Shown: one piece after another, positions 48,852-56,400 of the stretch
Layout: every line of letters begins with the position of its first letter
Numbering within the stretch: position 1 is the first letter of the stretch
Origin: Thermococcus sp.
GTDB lineage: Archaea; Methanobacteriota_B; Thermococci; Thermococcales; Thermococcaceae
Direction of reading: 5' to 3'
Assembly: GCF_027023865.1 (NCBI RefSeq)
Contig: NZ_JALVUC010000025.1
Coordinates: forward strand, 73,826 to 137,825
Length of the DNA: 64,000 nt
Program-made: the position numbers and the translations under genes
Notes under the pieces: generated by a model
Databases searched by the model: none
Seen by the model: only the letters and a program-made list of their open reading frames with translations
What the model was told of the DNA's origin: nothing

Positions 48852-50204
48852 ATGCGGATTCTCATGCTCGGCTTTGAATACCTGCCCGTCAAGGTTGGTG
48901 GCCTGGCCGAGGCGATAACGAACATAGCTGAGGGACTTGCGGAACTCGGTCACGAGGTCGTCGTTTTTACCCCAGATCACGGAAGAAACCTCGGGGAGCC
49001 TGTGGAGAGGTTTAAGATAACCGCGTTTGGTGAGGAAGTCGAAATCGAGGCCAAAAAGCGCGAGGGAAATGGTGTAACCGTTTATTCCCTCGCCGGCGGT
49101 CTCCTGAGCGAGCCTGACGTCTACGGCCCCAGTTGGGACGGCCTCCTGAGGAAGACCGTTCTCTTCGGAAAGGCCAGCGCCGGTCTACTGAACGGGCTCA
49201 TCGGTGAGTTCAGGCCCGACATCGTCCATGCCCACGACTGGCACACCGTCTTTGCACTGGGTCTGATAAGGAAGTATTTCGGGATAAGGAGTGTCTTTAC
49301 AATTCACAGGCTCAACAAGGCTAAAATCCCGGCCTCCCTCTTCCAAGAGACCAACCTGGATGAACTTGCCCCCTACCCTGAGATAGACCCGGAACACACC
49401 GCTGCATACACAGCCGATATGGTTACAACGGTGAGCAGAAGCTACCTCTTGGAGGAGTGGGACTTCTTCAGGCACTTCGAGGGCAAGGTTACCCACGTCT
49501 TCAACGGCATTGACTGCTCCTTCTGGAACGAGGAGTTTTTGGAGAACGCTCGACTCCCCAGAGAGGAGCGTAGAAGGCTCATCTTAAAGCGCTTCGACCT
49601 CTCCGATGGCAAGGCATTCATGTTTATAGGCCGCTTCGACAGGGCACAGAAGGGCGTTGACACCCTCCTCCGGGCCATCGAGATACTCTCAAAAGACCCG
49701 GCTTTCAGTGACATGCGCTTCCTCATCGTCGGCAAGGGTGACCCAGAGCTTGAGAGATGGGTGGGAACCGTCCAAAACCGCTTCCCCGATAACGTTAGAG
49801 CCATCACTGAACTTCTGAGCAGGGAGACCGTCCGCGAGCTTTACGGTTCGGTGGACTTCGTGATAATCCCATCTTACTTCGAACCCTTTGGCCTAGTTCA
49901 GCTCGAGGCCATGTGCCTTGGAGTGGTTCCAATAGGTAGCGCCGTCGGCGGGATAAAGGATACCGTGATAGACTTGGATAAAGATCCCAAAAACGCCACT
50001 GGAATACTCGTTCCGCCAAAAGACGCATTTGTACTGGCTAGATCAATGATACGGGCAAAAGGCATTGATGAGAAGACCCTGATGAGGCTCAGGGAGAACG
50101 GGAAGAGGCGCGCAAGGGAGAACTTCACCTGGGAGAAAGCCTGCAAAAGGTACGTTAGGGTTTACGATGGCCGTGTGGACAGAGCCATCTCCTTCCTCCG
50201 CTAA
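48852..50204 (+). CDS. glgA: Glycogen synthase
   Basis: GT-B fold glucosyltransferase of 450 residues making alpha-1,4-glucan from NDP-glucose. The N-terminus has the [16 protein letters not shown] loop binding the sugar nucleotide, the acceptor site HAHDWHT, and the C-terminal Rossmann half has [15 protein letters not shown] and the [11 protein letters not shown] motif. Start ATG follows GAGGTGAGCG. It is on the same strand as tgr and links import to storage. Confidence 0.93.
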   Translation: MRILMLGFEYLPVKVGGLAEAITNIAEGLAELGHEVVVFTPDHGRNLGEPVERFKITAFGEEVEIEAKKREGNGVTVYSLAGGLLSEPDVYGPSWDGLLRKTVLFGKASAGLLNGLIGEFRPDIVHAHDWHTVFALGLIRKYFGIRSVFTIHRLNKAKIPASLFQETNLDELAPYPEIDPEHTAAYTADMVTTVSRSYLLEEWDFFRHFEGKVTHVFNGIDCSFWNEEFLENARLPREERRRLILKRFDLSDGKAFMFIGRFDRAQKGVDTLLRAIEILSKDPAFSDMRFLIVGKGDPELERWVGTVQNRFPDNVRAITELLSRETVRELYGSVDFVIIPSYFEPFGLVQLEAMCLGVVPIGSAVGGIKDTVIDLDKDPKNATGILVPPKDAFVLARSMIRAKGIDEKTLMRLRENGKRRARENFTWEKACKRYVRVYDGRVDRAISFLR

Positions 50205-50563
50205 CGCCATCCATACTCGGCCAGAAACTTCCTTTTCAGCCTTTTTATCGTCCCGGAAGTGCCGAGCGTCCTGAAGATTGCCCTCGAGCCATTTATCTGG
50301 GTGATCAGAGTTAAGGCAAAGCGCAGCTCTTCAACGTGTTTCCTGTCGACCCTAACGATGCCTGTCTGACTCTTCTCGTCGAATTTTATGAACCAGGGTT
50401 TAGCTTTGGCAGAGCCGAGCACTCCCAAGGCCAAGAGGCTCGCGTCCCATATCGTTCTCTTTACCTCATCCTTCGTGAATTGTCTCTCCCCGAGGATCTG
50501 AAACGCTATATAACGGTGCTTGTCCCTCAGAGTCGGCGGCAGGTACTTCGGCTTCTCTCGCAT
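50201..50563 (-). CDS. rnp2: RNase P protein component 2 (Pop5)
   Basis: Archaeal RNase P protein of 120 residues, binding the catalytic domain of the RNA. Recognised by [38 protein letters not shown], and the C-terminal [16 protein letters not shown]. Start ATG 50563 follows GGTG; the GTG at 50569 is inside that site. It shares a promoter region with the divergent radical SAM gene. Its RNA partner is at 23070. Confidence 0.95.
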   Translation of the reverse strand: MREKPKYLPPTLRDKHRYIAFQILGERQFTKDEVKRTIWDASLLALGVLGSAKAKPWFIKFDEKSQTGIVRVDRKHVEELRFALTLITQINGSRAIFRTLGTSGTIKRLKRKFLAEYGWR

Positions 50564-50593
50564 ATTCACACCTTCACGAATTTGGTCACCAAC

Positions 50594-50602
50594 CTTTTTA
50601 AG
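50594..50602. promoter_or_regulatory. Two-sided TATA box between Pop5 and the radical SAM gene
   Basis: CTTTTTAAG reads as a usable TATA in both directions, about 28 bases from the leftward Pop5 ATG and about 25 bases before the probable rightward transcript start. Confidence 0.45.
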
Positions 50603-50636
50603 CCATGCCCAGAGTTGAGTTAGCGAGGTGAATCAG

Positions 50637-51722
50637 TTGGTTTGGGAGACCCCTTACTTCTCATACGCAGTGCGCGAGTTACCGAAGGGCTGTCAGCTCT
50701 GCGTTAGGGGTGAAAAGCTCGTCCTCTTCACCACTGGAAAATGCCCGAGAGACTGCTTTTACTGCCCACTAAGTCCATGGAGGAGGGAGGATGTTGTCTA
50801 CGCCAACGAGAGACCGGTTAAGAGTGCTGACGACGTCATAGCGGAGGCCCTCCTCCAGGAAGCGAGGGGTGCCGGCGTTACAGGTGGAGACCCGCTCGCG
50901 AGGCTCGACAGAACGGTAAAGTACATAAAACTCCTAAAAGAGAATTTTGGGGAAGGCTTTCACATCCATCTTTATACCACCGGCACGTTAACCACGGAGG
51001 AGAACCTAGAAAAGCTCTACGATGCCGGTTTGGATGAGATACGCTTCCATCCAGACCTATTTAATCCGAATTCAAAGTTTTTTAACATTGAAATAGAGAA
51101 CATAAAGAACGCCTTCGATTTCAACTGGGACGTTGGGGGTGAGATTCCCTCGATTCCCGGTCAGTTCGAGAGGATGAGATGGTACGCGGAGTTTTTAGAC
51201 GGTCTCGGCGCGAAGTTCCTCAACGTCAATGAGCTTGAGTACAGCGAGACGACCCTCAAGACGCTCCTGGAGAGGGGCTACCAGCCTGTCAGCGATGAGA
51301 GCGCGGCAATAAAAGGCTCCCTCGAACTCGGCCTTAAGCTACTCCAGTGGGGTGAGGAGAACACCTCCCTTAGTTACCACCTCTGCACGGCGAAGCTGAA
51401 GGACGCTGTCCAGCTCAAGAACCGCCTTAAGAGAATGGCAAGGAAGGTCGCAAGGCCCTACATGGGGATGACAGAGGAAGGAACACTCCGCTTCGGAATA
51501 GCTGAGTACGATGACCTGGATGAACTCTACAGCTTCCTCGTGGAGGAGGCAGAGGTTCCACCTGAGTGGCTCTACATCAACCGCGAGAGGGGCAGGATAG
51601 AGATGCCTGAAGAGGTTGCCGCTGAGCTGGCGGAGGCAATAGAAGGGAACGTTAAGTTCTTTATCATAGAGGAGTATCCCACTTGGGACCACCTTGAGGT
51701 GGAGAGGATTCCACTTCCGTAA
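50637..51722 (+). CDS. Radical SAM protein (COG2108-like)
   Basis: About 361 residues. The radical SAM cluster motif is CPRDCFYC, preceded by a CQLC pair (GCQLCVRGEKLVLF) that could bind another metal. The GVTGGDPL SAM motif and LYTTGTL follow. It is related to pyruvate formate-lyase activating enzyme-like proteins of unknown substrate. The start is taken as TTG 50637 after GAGGTG (50625-50630); GTG 50628 lies inside that ribosome site but is possible. Confidence 0.85.
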   Translation: MVWETPYFSYAVRELPKGCQLCVRGEKLVLFTTGKCPRDCFYCPLSPWRREDVVYANERPVKSADDVIAEALLQEARGAGVTGGDPLARLDRTVKYIKLLKENFGEGFHIHLYTTGTLTTEENLEKLYDAGLDEIRFHPDLFNPNSKFFNIEIENIKNAFDFNWDVGGEIPSIPGQFERMRWYAEFLDGLGAKFLNVNELEYSETTLKTLLERGYQPVSDESAAIKGSLELGLKLLQWGEENTSLSYHLCTAKLKDAVQLKNRLKRMARKVARPYMGMTEEGTLRFGIAEYDDLDELYSFLVEEAEVPPEWLYINRERGRIEMPEEVAAELAEAIEGNVKFFIIEEYPTWDHLEVERIPLP

Positions 51723-51750
51723 TTTTGATTTTCTAAGTTGTTTCTGGGGA

Positions 51751-51777
51751 CGTAAGTAAACTTACGGGGGCATAAGT
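51751..51777 (+). repeat. Direct repeat, left copy, with CGTAAGT palindrome
   Basis: CGTAAGT-AA-ACTTACG palindrome followed by GGGGG and CATAAGT. The same composite occurs in the same orientation at 52838-52863 (one-base spacer and A for G changes). This left copy overlaps the ancestral stop codon of the ATPase pseudogene. Confidence 0.85.
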
Positions 51778-52828
51778 CAGTCGAGGAGGGCAGCCTTTGT
51801 CAGGGGATCCGTTAGCTTGTATACCCCTTTCTTTTCTGTAATCCAGCCATCTTTCCCAGGTTTTTGAGGAGTTCATAGAGCCTCAGCTCCGGGGTTCGCA
51901 TGCCTTTTATATCAAGGTAGTCCCTTAGGATGCTCCACCTGTTGTATCCGAGAGCGATTGCCCTGAGGATCTCAACATAGCGGAGGGGTTCTCACCTCAA
52001 GTTCCCGAAGCTCCCCCAGGATTAACCCTCTGGCCGTCTCGAGGGTTCTATTGATGGCCTTTTCAAAGTCCCCCCTTCTTAAGTATTCAATCCCAAAAAA
52101 CACGAGCCAGCCGGGGATACCGCCCAGTGTCTCAATGGCACGGTCTATGACTTCTTTCGGGACATCAACACCCGCTTCCGTAAACCCTGTCCTTAAGAAT
52201 TCCTTCGATATCTCTGGCTCGAAGGGTTCAATGTAGACCTCCCCAGTCGCCCTTCCATAGAGGGGGCTCTCGTAGTTTCCTATGCCCAGAAAATCATGGA
52301 GAAGGCCAACCTCCGAGCCGGTGAGAACAATCCTGAGGTTCGGAAGGCTGTCGTATGCGTGGGCGAAGAGTGCCAGCAGTTCCCTTCCACCTCTGGAGCC
52401 GTAAAAACGGAGGTACTGAGCCTCATCAAAGGCGATGATAAATCTCCCTGTTTTTTCACCGATTTCGTTGGGCTCCCTGAAGATCTCTCTCAAGGACGCT
52501 TCCTTGGGTTCCATTTTGAGAAACTTCAGATCAAGGGGAACCTTAAACTTTGAGAGGATTCTCTGTAATAAGTTTCCTTTTGACTGAAGCTCCCTGATGA
52601 GGGCCTCCTTTGTGATGTGGCCGCTCTCCGCGTAGAGTTCCCTGCAGTCGATCAGTATTCCAGGGTTCCCGCTGAGATATGCCCTGAGAACCGAGCTTTT
52701 GCCAACCTTCTGATGCCAAGGAGGAGGGTCATCGGATAAGTACTAATGCTCCTTTCAAGCTCCTCAAATTCTTTCTTCCTGTCAAAGATGTCTTCCCGCC
52801 TCTGCTTGGGTCTCAGATCGAACAGCAC
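51777..52828 (-). pseudogene. Archaeal ATPase (PF01637 type), frameshifted three times
   Basis: Reading from GTG 52828 (after GGTGG) gives VLFDLRPKQRREDIFDRKKE to LLLGIRR. A one-base loss near 52711 breaks Walker A, restored as VGKSSVLRAYLSG in the next frame. The frame then runs through Walker B IIAFDEAQYLRFYGS and a sensor VLTGSEVGLL to ELRELEVRTP, where an extra base near 51983 shifts it. A winged-helix end follows with a third shift near 51858, restored end KLTDPLTKAALLD. Repaired, it is about 350 residues, typical of this family of AAA-like ATPases. Three independent lesions suggest real decay. Confidence 0.85.
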
Positions 52829-52863
52829 TTACGCCACCGTAAGTAACTTACGGGGACATAAGT
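52827..52863 (+). repeat. Direct repeat, right copy, over the ATPase start
   Basis: ACTTACG (52827-52833), then the palindrome CGTAAGT-A-ACTTACG (52838-52852), then GGGG and ACATAAGT to 52863. It covers the ribosome site and promoter side of the ATPase pseudogene and matches the left copy at 51751. Confidence 0.85.
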
Positions 52864-52922
52864 TACAAGGGTTTCGAAAGGTTTATCTATTTCGTGCATG
52901 CATGCATGAATAGGTGGTGTCC

Positions 52923-53153
52923 TTGGGCAAGACGATAACCATAGCCGATGACGTCTACTATGAACTCGTGAAGATGAAGGGCAAGAAGAGCTTTTCAGAA
53001 CTCCTCAGGGAGCTGATAGGTAAGAAAAAGAAAGGCAACCTCGACGTGCTCATGATAGCCTTCGGAACAATGAGTGAGGAAGAAGCCAAGGAGTTCGAGA
53101 AGGAAATGAAGGAGGTTGAGGAATGGCTCAACTCCTGGACACCAGTGTCGTAA
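52923..53153 (+). CDS. vapB: VapB-type antitoxin
   Basis: About 76 residues. The N-terminal beta-strand [18 protein letters not shown] and helix [11 protein letters not shown] form a DNA-binding fold of the kind seen in DUF217-type antitoxins; the C-terminal acidic helix ([19 protein letters not shown]) would wrap the toxin. The start is TTG 52923 after GGTGG; GTG 52914 is in the ribosome site. It overlaps vapC by 31 bases. It probably represses its own promoter together with the toxin. Confidence 0.85.
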   Translation: MGKTITIADDVYYELVKMKGKKSFSELLRELIGKKKKGNLDVLMIAFGTMSEEEAKEFEKEMKEVEEWLNSWTPVS

Positions 53154-53494
53154 TTGAACTGTTCAAGGGGAACATGAAGGTTTTCGCCCAACTCCCCTCA
53201 GAGGGGGAGTATGCTCTCCCCTCTATAGTCCTCTTTGAGCTCCTCTGTGGCAGACTTAAGCCCAGACAGAGACTTACCCTCGAAAAGATGCCCGTTGTAA
53301 ACTTCGACAGAGCAAGCGCGGAAGTTGCAGGGGAGATATTTAAAGATTCGGCCTCAAAGGGGCAGAGGCCTCCAACGAAAGACCTGCTAATCGCGGCAAC
53401 TGCAATAGCCCACAATATGACCCTTTATACCTGCGATAGGGGCTTTGAGAGGTTCAAGGAATACGGGCTCAGGGTGAAAACCTTGGAAAAGTAA
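53123..53494 (+). CDS. vapC: VapC-type PIN-domain ribonuclease toxin
   Basis: 123 residues. PIN catalytic acids are complete: D6 (LLDTSV), E39 (FELLCG), D87 (TKDLLIAA) and D105 (CDRGFERF). It would cleave RNA when freed from the overlapping upstream antitoxin. The ATG lies inside the antitoxin gene, indicating translational coupling. The pair sits next to a repeat-flanked ATPase pseudogene in an accessory island. Confidence 0.92.
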   Translation: MAQLLDTSVVIELFKGNMKVFAQLPSEGEYALPSIVLFELLCGRLKPRQRLTLEKMPVVNFDRASAEVAGEIFKDSASKGQRPPTKDLLIAATAIAHNMTLYTCDRGFERFKEYGLRVKTLEK

Positions 53495-53548
53495 CCCCTG
53501 TGTTCCCGTTTGCATGATGATGAGTTTGGCCTTCCGAGGTGGTGGGGG

Positions 53549-53740
53549 TTGAGATTGGGGAAATTTCTCCTTCTTCTAAGCTTCTTTGTGGGGACGGTCT
53601 TTCTGGCAATGCTATTTGGCTATGCACTCTCACTTTCGCCGGAAGAAAGCCTCTCATTCGCGGTTATTCTGGCTCTTCTCTATACTCTGGCCCATGTTAT
53701 TCGGGAGGAACCAGATAAATGGAGAAAGTCTAGCTCTTAA
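53549..53740 (+). CDS. Small two-TM membrane protein
   Basis: About 63 residues, two hydrophobic helices (LGKFLLLLSFFVGTVFLAML and LSFAVILALLYTLAHVI) with a charged end. Start TTG 53549 after GAGGTGGTGGGG; an upstream TTG at 53510 adds 13 residues before the ribosome site. No family is recognised. It precedes a broken membrane gene and may be its partner. Confidence 0.55.
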   Translation: MRLGKFLLLLSFFVGTVFLAMLFGYALSLSPEESLSFAVILALLYTLAHVIREEPDKWRKSSS

Positions 53741-54492
53741 AATCCAAGGGTTTAAGGTATCTCATCTTTTTCCTAGGCTCGTTTGGGTTCAGTGTGCTCT
53801 TATTCGGGCTTATATATCTGGTCTTTGCAAAACCGGGAACTTCGTTCGTTTCCCTCGTCAAGGTGCTTGGCGCTCTCTTTGCAGTCGGTTCTTTTCTGAT
53901 GTTCCTCGCCTCGGTGTTTTATAGCAAGAATAAGACGTCTGAGAAAATCACTTACTCCTAGCAGAACTTTCTGAGAGAACTTTCGGCGTCTCTCCTCCTC
54001 TTTACAGTTGCGTACCTCTCTGGTGTTGAGCTGGAGAAAAGCATCTCGATGGCGTTTTACGTTTTTGTTATGGCCGGGTGGTACTACTCCATGATGGCGC
54101 ATAGATATATCATACCCGAGCGGATACTTAAAATCCGGACAGTTGTCAATTTCGTGGCCATCAGCTCGGGACTTTACCTTTTTGTAATCAAAAACGCGCT
54201 CATAAGTGTTTTAATGGGAGTGCTGTTTGCGTTTGCCTCAGAAAAAGGCTACAGGATAACCAAGAAGCTCGTGGAAACGGGACTGCTGGAGAGGAGATAC
54301 GCCGAGAGCGGGGCGGGGAGCTTGTTTTACATCATCTCTTATGGGTTTGGAGCTATGGTAGCTTTGATTATGGTCACCGGAAATTATGACACCTCTTTCA
54401 TCAGGGAATCCCTGTTAACGATGTTCAGGCTACTTTATCTGTTCACGGCGATTTTCCTTCCCTTTGGGACGCTTCTCGGGTGGGTTAGTTGA
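53734..54492 (+). pseudogene. Multi-TM membrane protein gene interrupted by an in-frame TAG
   Basis: One frame reads LRYLIFFLGSFGFSVLLFG, a second TM near ALFAVGSFLMFLASVF, then an in-frame TAG at 53959-53961, and continues without shift through LRELSASLLLFTVAYLSG and three or four more TMs to GTLLGWVS at 54492. No start codon is seen at the 5' end of the frame. The 3' part could be translated from ATG 54049 (147 residues). TAG where CAG (Gln) would fit suggests a single point mutation. No family is recognised. Confidence 0.6.
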
Positions 54493-54505
54493 GGGTTCAT
54501 GGGGA

Positions 54506-54601
54506 ATGAACTGGAAAATAGACTTTTGTGTTCTTTTGTTCGCTCTTTTACTCTCCCTTCTTTTGGCCCGTTCTCATCGTGTTGATACGGTTGTAAATTG
54601 A
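54506..54601 (+). CDS. Possible 31-residue membrane peptide
   Basis: ATG 54506 preceded by GGGGA; one hydrophobic helix (CVLLFALLLSLLLA) then a short polar end. Very short, with an unspaced ribosome site, so it may be chance or a remnant. Confidence 0.25.
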   Translation: MNWKIDFCVLLFALLLSLLLARSHRVDTVVN

Positions 54602-54651
54602 AAATCCTACGAAAAAAAAACGTTAGTTAATCCAACTAGTAAAAAGAAAGA

Positions 54652-54660
54652 TTTATATAG
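54652..54660 (+). promoter_or_regulatory. TATA box of the halocin-like precursor gene
   Basis: TTTATATAG with purine-rich BRE (GAAAG) upstream; transcript start expected near 54684, leaving a short leader with AGGTGG before ATG 54704. Confidence 0.7.
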
Positions 54661-54703
54661 TTTCATATACTATTAAGAGTGACCAACTGGTCAGGTGGTA
54701 GCC

Positions 54704-55681
54704 ATGAATTGGAGGAAGACTGCTTTCGGGGTTTTTCTTGTGGCCATGGTGTTGAGCCTGCAGTTGATTGTGGCTCCCCAAGCAATGGCGATGAGCACGA
54801 ATAACGCCAGCATTACCTTCCGCAGGGCTGTTGTTGCCTGGTATGACGACAGGGGCAGGCTCCAGATGAACGTTACATGGGTGAATAAGGTCGTTAACTT
54901 CACTAACCTGACTAAGGGCTGTCCGCTCCACAAGTCCAACGTTACTCCCAAGGTCAACGTTTCAATAGTTACGCTTTACAACATGAGCGAAAAGCACGAG
55001 CAGTTGCTGTTCTTTAGACTGAACTTCTACAACAGCACGTTCAATTACACAATGTACGCGCTCGTTTACCGTGCCGAGCGGAGCCAGTACAACTTTACTC
55101 TCGTCACGAGGATATTTACTGACCTTAAGACTGGTGAGTACAGGGCTTACCTGACTGGAATGAACATTGCTCCTGATGATAAGAACAAGGCAGTTCCTGT
55201 TGGGGATGTTATACTCATTGCTAACAACTTGACTCTCTCGCAGTATTACTGGACTCTTAACAGGGTTCTCATGAAGCTTAGAAAGCACGATGAGACGAAC
55301 TGGATTTGGGGCAGGAGTGCTTACGAGCTGAGGCACTTATCGCACTTGGTGAGGCTCAAACTGCCAGAGTACAACCAGGAAAAAGCAGTGGGAATGACAG
55401 CAACTATGGACCTTAACATCGGTTGTAGCGCTTGTGTCGCATTGGCTGGTTATTTATGTGGTGTTTTAGCATCAGGGGTATCAGGGTATGTAGCATGCAC
55501 AGAAGCATGCGGAGAGTTTTGTGTAGTATTTATCGAGGCTGGAGGCATTGGGTATTTTATATGCTTGGGAACATGTGAAGTGACTTGTAACGCCCTGTTA
55601 AGAATTATTGTTGGAGCAGGGACATATACAGCATGCGCATTAGGAGGATATTACATATGTGAAAAAGCAGGTTTGTGTTAG
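54704..55681 (+). CDS. Secreted halocin C8-like cysteine-rich archaeocin precursor (predicted)
   Basis: 325 residues. A Sec signal peptide (about 1-29, ending QAMA, no twin-Arg) is followed by an extracytoplasmic domain to about 235 with 11 N-x-S/T sequons and one Cys. A Cys-rich domain D236-C325 has Cys at 241, 244, 252, 265, 269, 273, 287, 291, 295, 311, 319, 325 and no sequon. It opens NIGCSAC and ends AGLC, as does mature halocin C8 (opens with GCSAC, ends with AGLC, 10 Cys, 76 residues). In halocin C8 one precursor carries an N-terminal immunity domain and the C-terminal peptide; the same layout is inferred here. The Cys-rich part is more AT-rich than the N-terminal part. Start ATG follows AGGTGG. 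A non-antimicrobial surface protein is the alternative. Confidence 0.75.
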   Translation: MNWRKTAFGVFLVAMVLSLQLIVAPQAMAMSTNNASITFRRAVVAWYDDRGRLQMNVTWVNKVVNFTNLTKGCPLHKSNVTPKVNVSIVTLYNMSEKHEQLLFFRLNFYNSTFNYTMYALVYRAERSQYNFTLVTRIFTDLKTGEYRAYLTGMNIAPDDKNKAVPVGDVILIANNLTLSQYYWTLNRVLMKLRKHDETNWIWGRSAYELRHLSHLVRLKLPEYNQEKAVGMTATMDLNIGCSACVALAGYLCGVLASGVSGYVACTEACGEFCVVFIEAGGIGYFICLGTCEVTCNALLRIIVGAGTYTACALGGYYICEKAGLC

Positions 55682-55732
55682 AATAGTAGCTTTTTAAAAT
55701 TTTTATTTCGACAAATTTCAGGGGGTGTTAAC

Positions 55733-56044
55733 ATGGTTTATTGTTTAGTAGTTTTCGCTTCCCTGCTAGGTCTCTCTTTGGCTTTGCTTACCATTGGGAC
55801 ATACAAGTACTACTCAAAACCAAGGATTCGTAGGAGTGAAGGAGTCATTATGTTAAACCCTAATAGTACAAACTTTGAGGGAATACATGAACTTCCAGAG
55901 GATTTCAAACGTACTGCTGATGTAGTGGAACATGAATTGGCTTTGAAATTCAAACAAAAACAACAAAAGAGTGCAATTTTGTTGATAAAAATTGCTCTTA
56001 TCGGGATTATTATATCAATTATAGGATTGTTTTTGTTTGACTGA
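55733..56044 (+). CDS. Small two-TM membrane protein, candidate immunity or export partner
   Basis: 103 residues: an N-terminal TM (LVVFASLLGLSLALLTIGTY), a cytoplasmic or surface loop of about 50 residues with charged helix, and a C-terminal TM (ILLIKIALIGIIISIIGLFL). GGGGGTG precedes the ATG. AT-rich, with TTA/ATA codons unlike the core genes. It lies 51 bases after the halocin-like gene, same strand; function inferred from position only. Confidence 0.6.
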   Translation: MVYCLVVFASLLGLSLALLTIGTYKYYSKPRIRRSEGVIMLNPNSTNFEGIHELPEDFKRTADVVEHELALKFKQKQQKSAILLIKIALIGIIISIIGLFLFD

Positions 56045-56115
56045 AGACTAAATTCAGGGAATAAAGAGAATGGTGAAACCATGGACATAATAACTAGATT
56101 TTTCCAATCCCATTC

Positions 56116-56400
56116 ATGATCTCGGCGGTTGCATACGGCATATATGCAAAAGAGTTGTTACCTATTATTGCTGGGGTAGTGGGTATGGCGATTTATGTTC
56201 TAAGCCTTAGGAATGATAAAGAGGAGACCTTAATAAAACTAACAGGCCTTGTCGCTATGTTTTCCTCAATCTTCGCCCTCTGGGAGAATTCGATCAGATA
56301 CCTCTCAATAGTGGGGGTCGTAGTAATGGCAATCCTTGAATTTTTAGCAGAAACGAGACGAAGAGAAATAAAAAGGGCGACAGGTGGAGTTCAAAATTAG
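56116..56400 (+). CDS. Small three-TM membrane protein, possibly with a shifted start
   Basis: 94 residues, three hydrophobic helices and a basic end. ATG 56116 has no ribosome site. A better-placed start, ATG 56081 with GGTGA, opens only a 12-codon frame (MDIITRFFQSHS) that ends overlapping ATG 56116, so either a frameshift separated the true N-terminus or the short frame is a leader. AT-rich, third gene of the halocin-like unit; the stop overlaps the convergent ileS end by 4 bases. Confidence 0.5.
   Translation: MISAVAYGIYAKELLPIIAGVVGMAIYVLSLRNDKEETLIKLTGLVAMFSSIFALWENSIRYLSIVGVVVMAILEFLAETRRREIKRATGGVQN

Noticed and set aside
52895-52909. GCATGCATGCATG microrepeat before vapB as an attachment site
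   Set aside because: It is a short simple repeat with no second copy bounding the island.
53959-53961. In-frame TAG as pyrrolysine
   Set aside because: Pyrrolysine is confined to methanogens and a few others; a CAG to TAG change is simpler.
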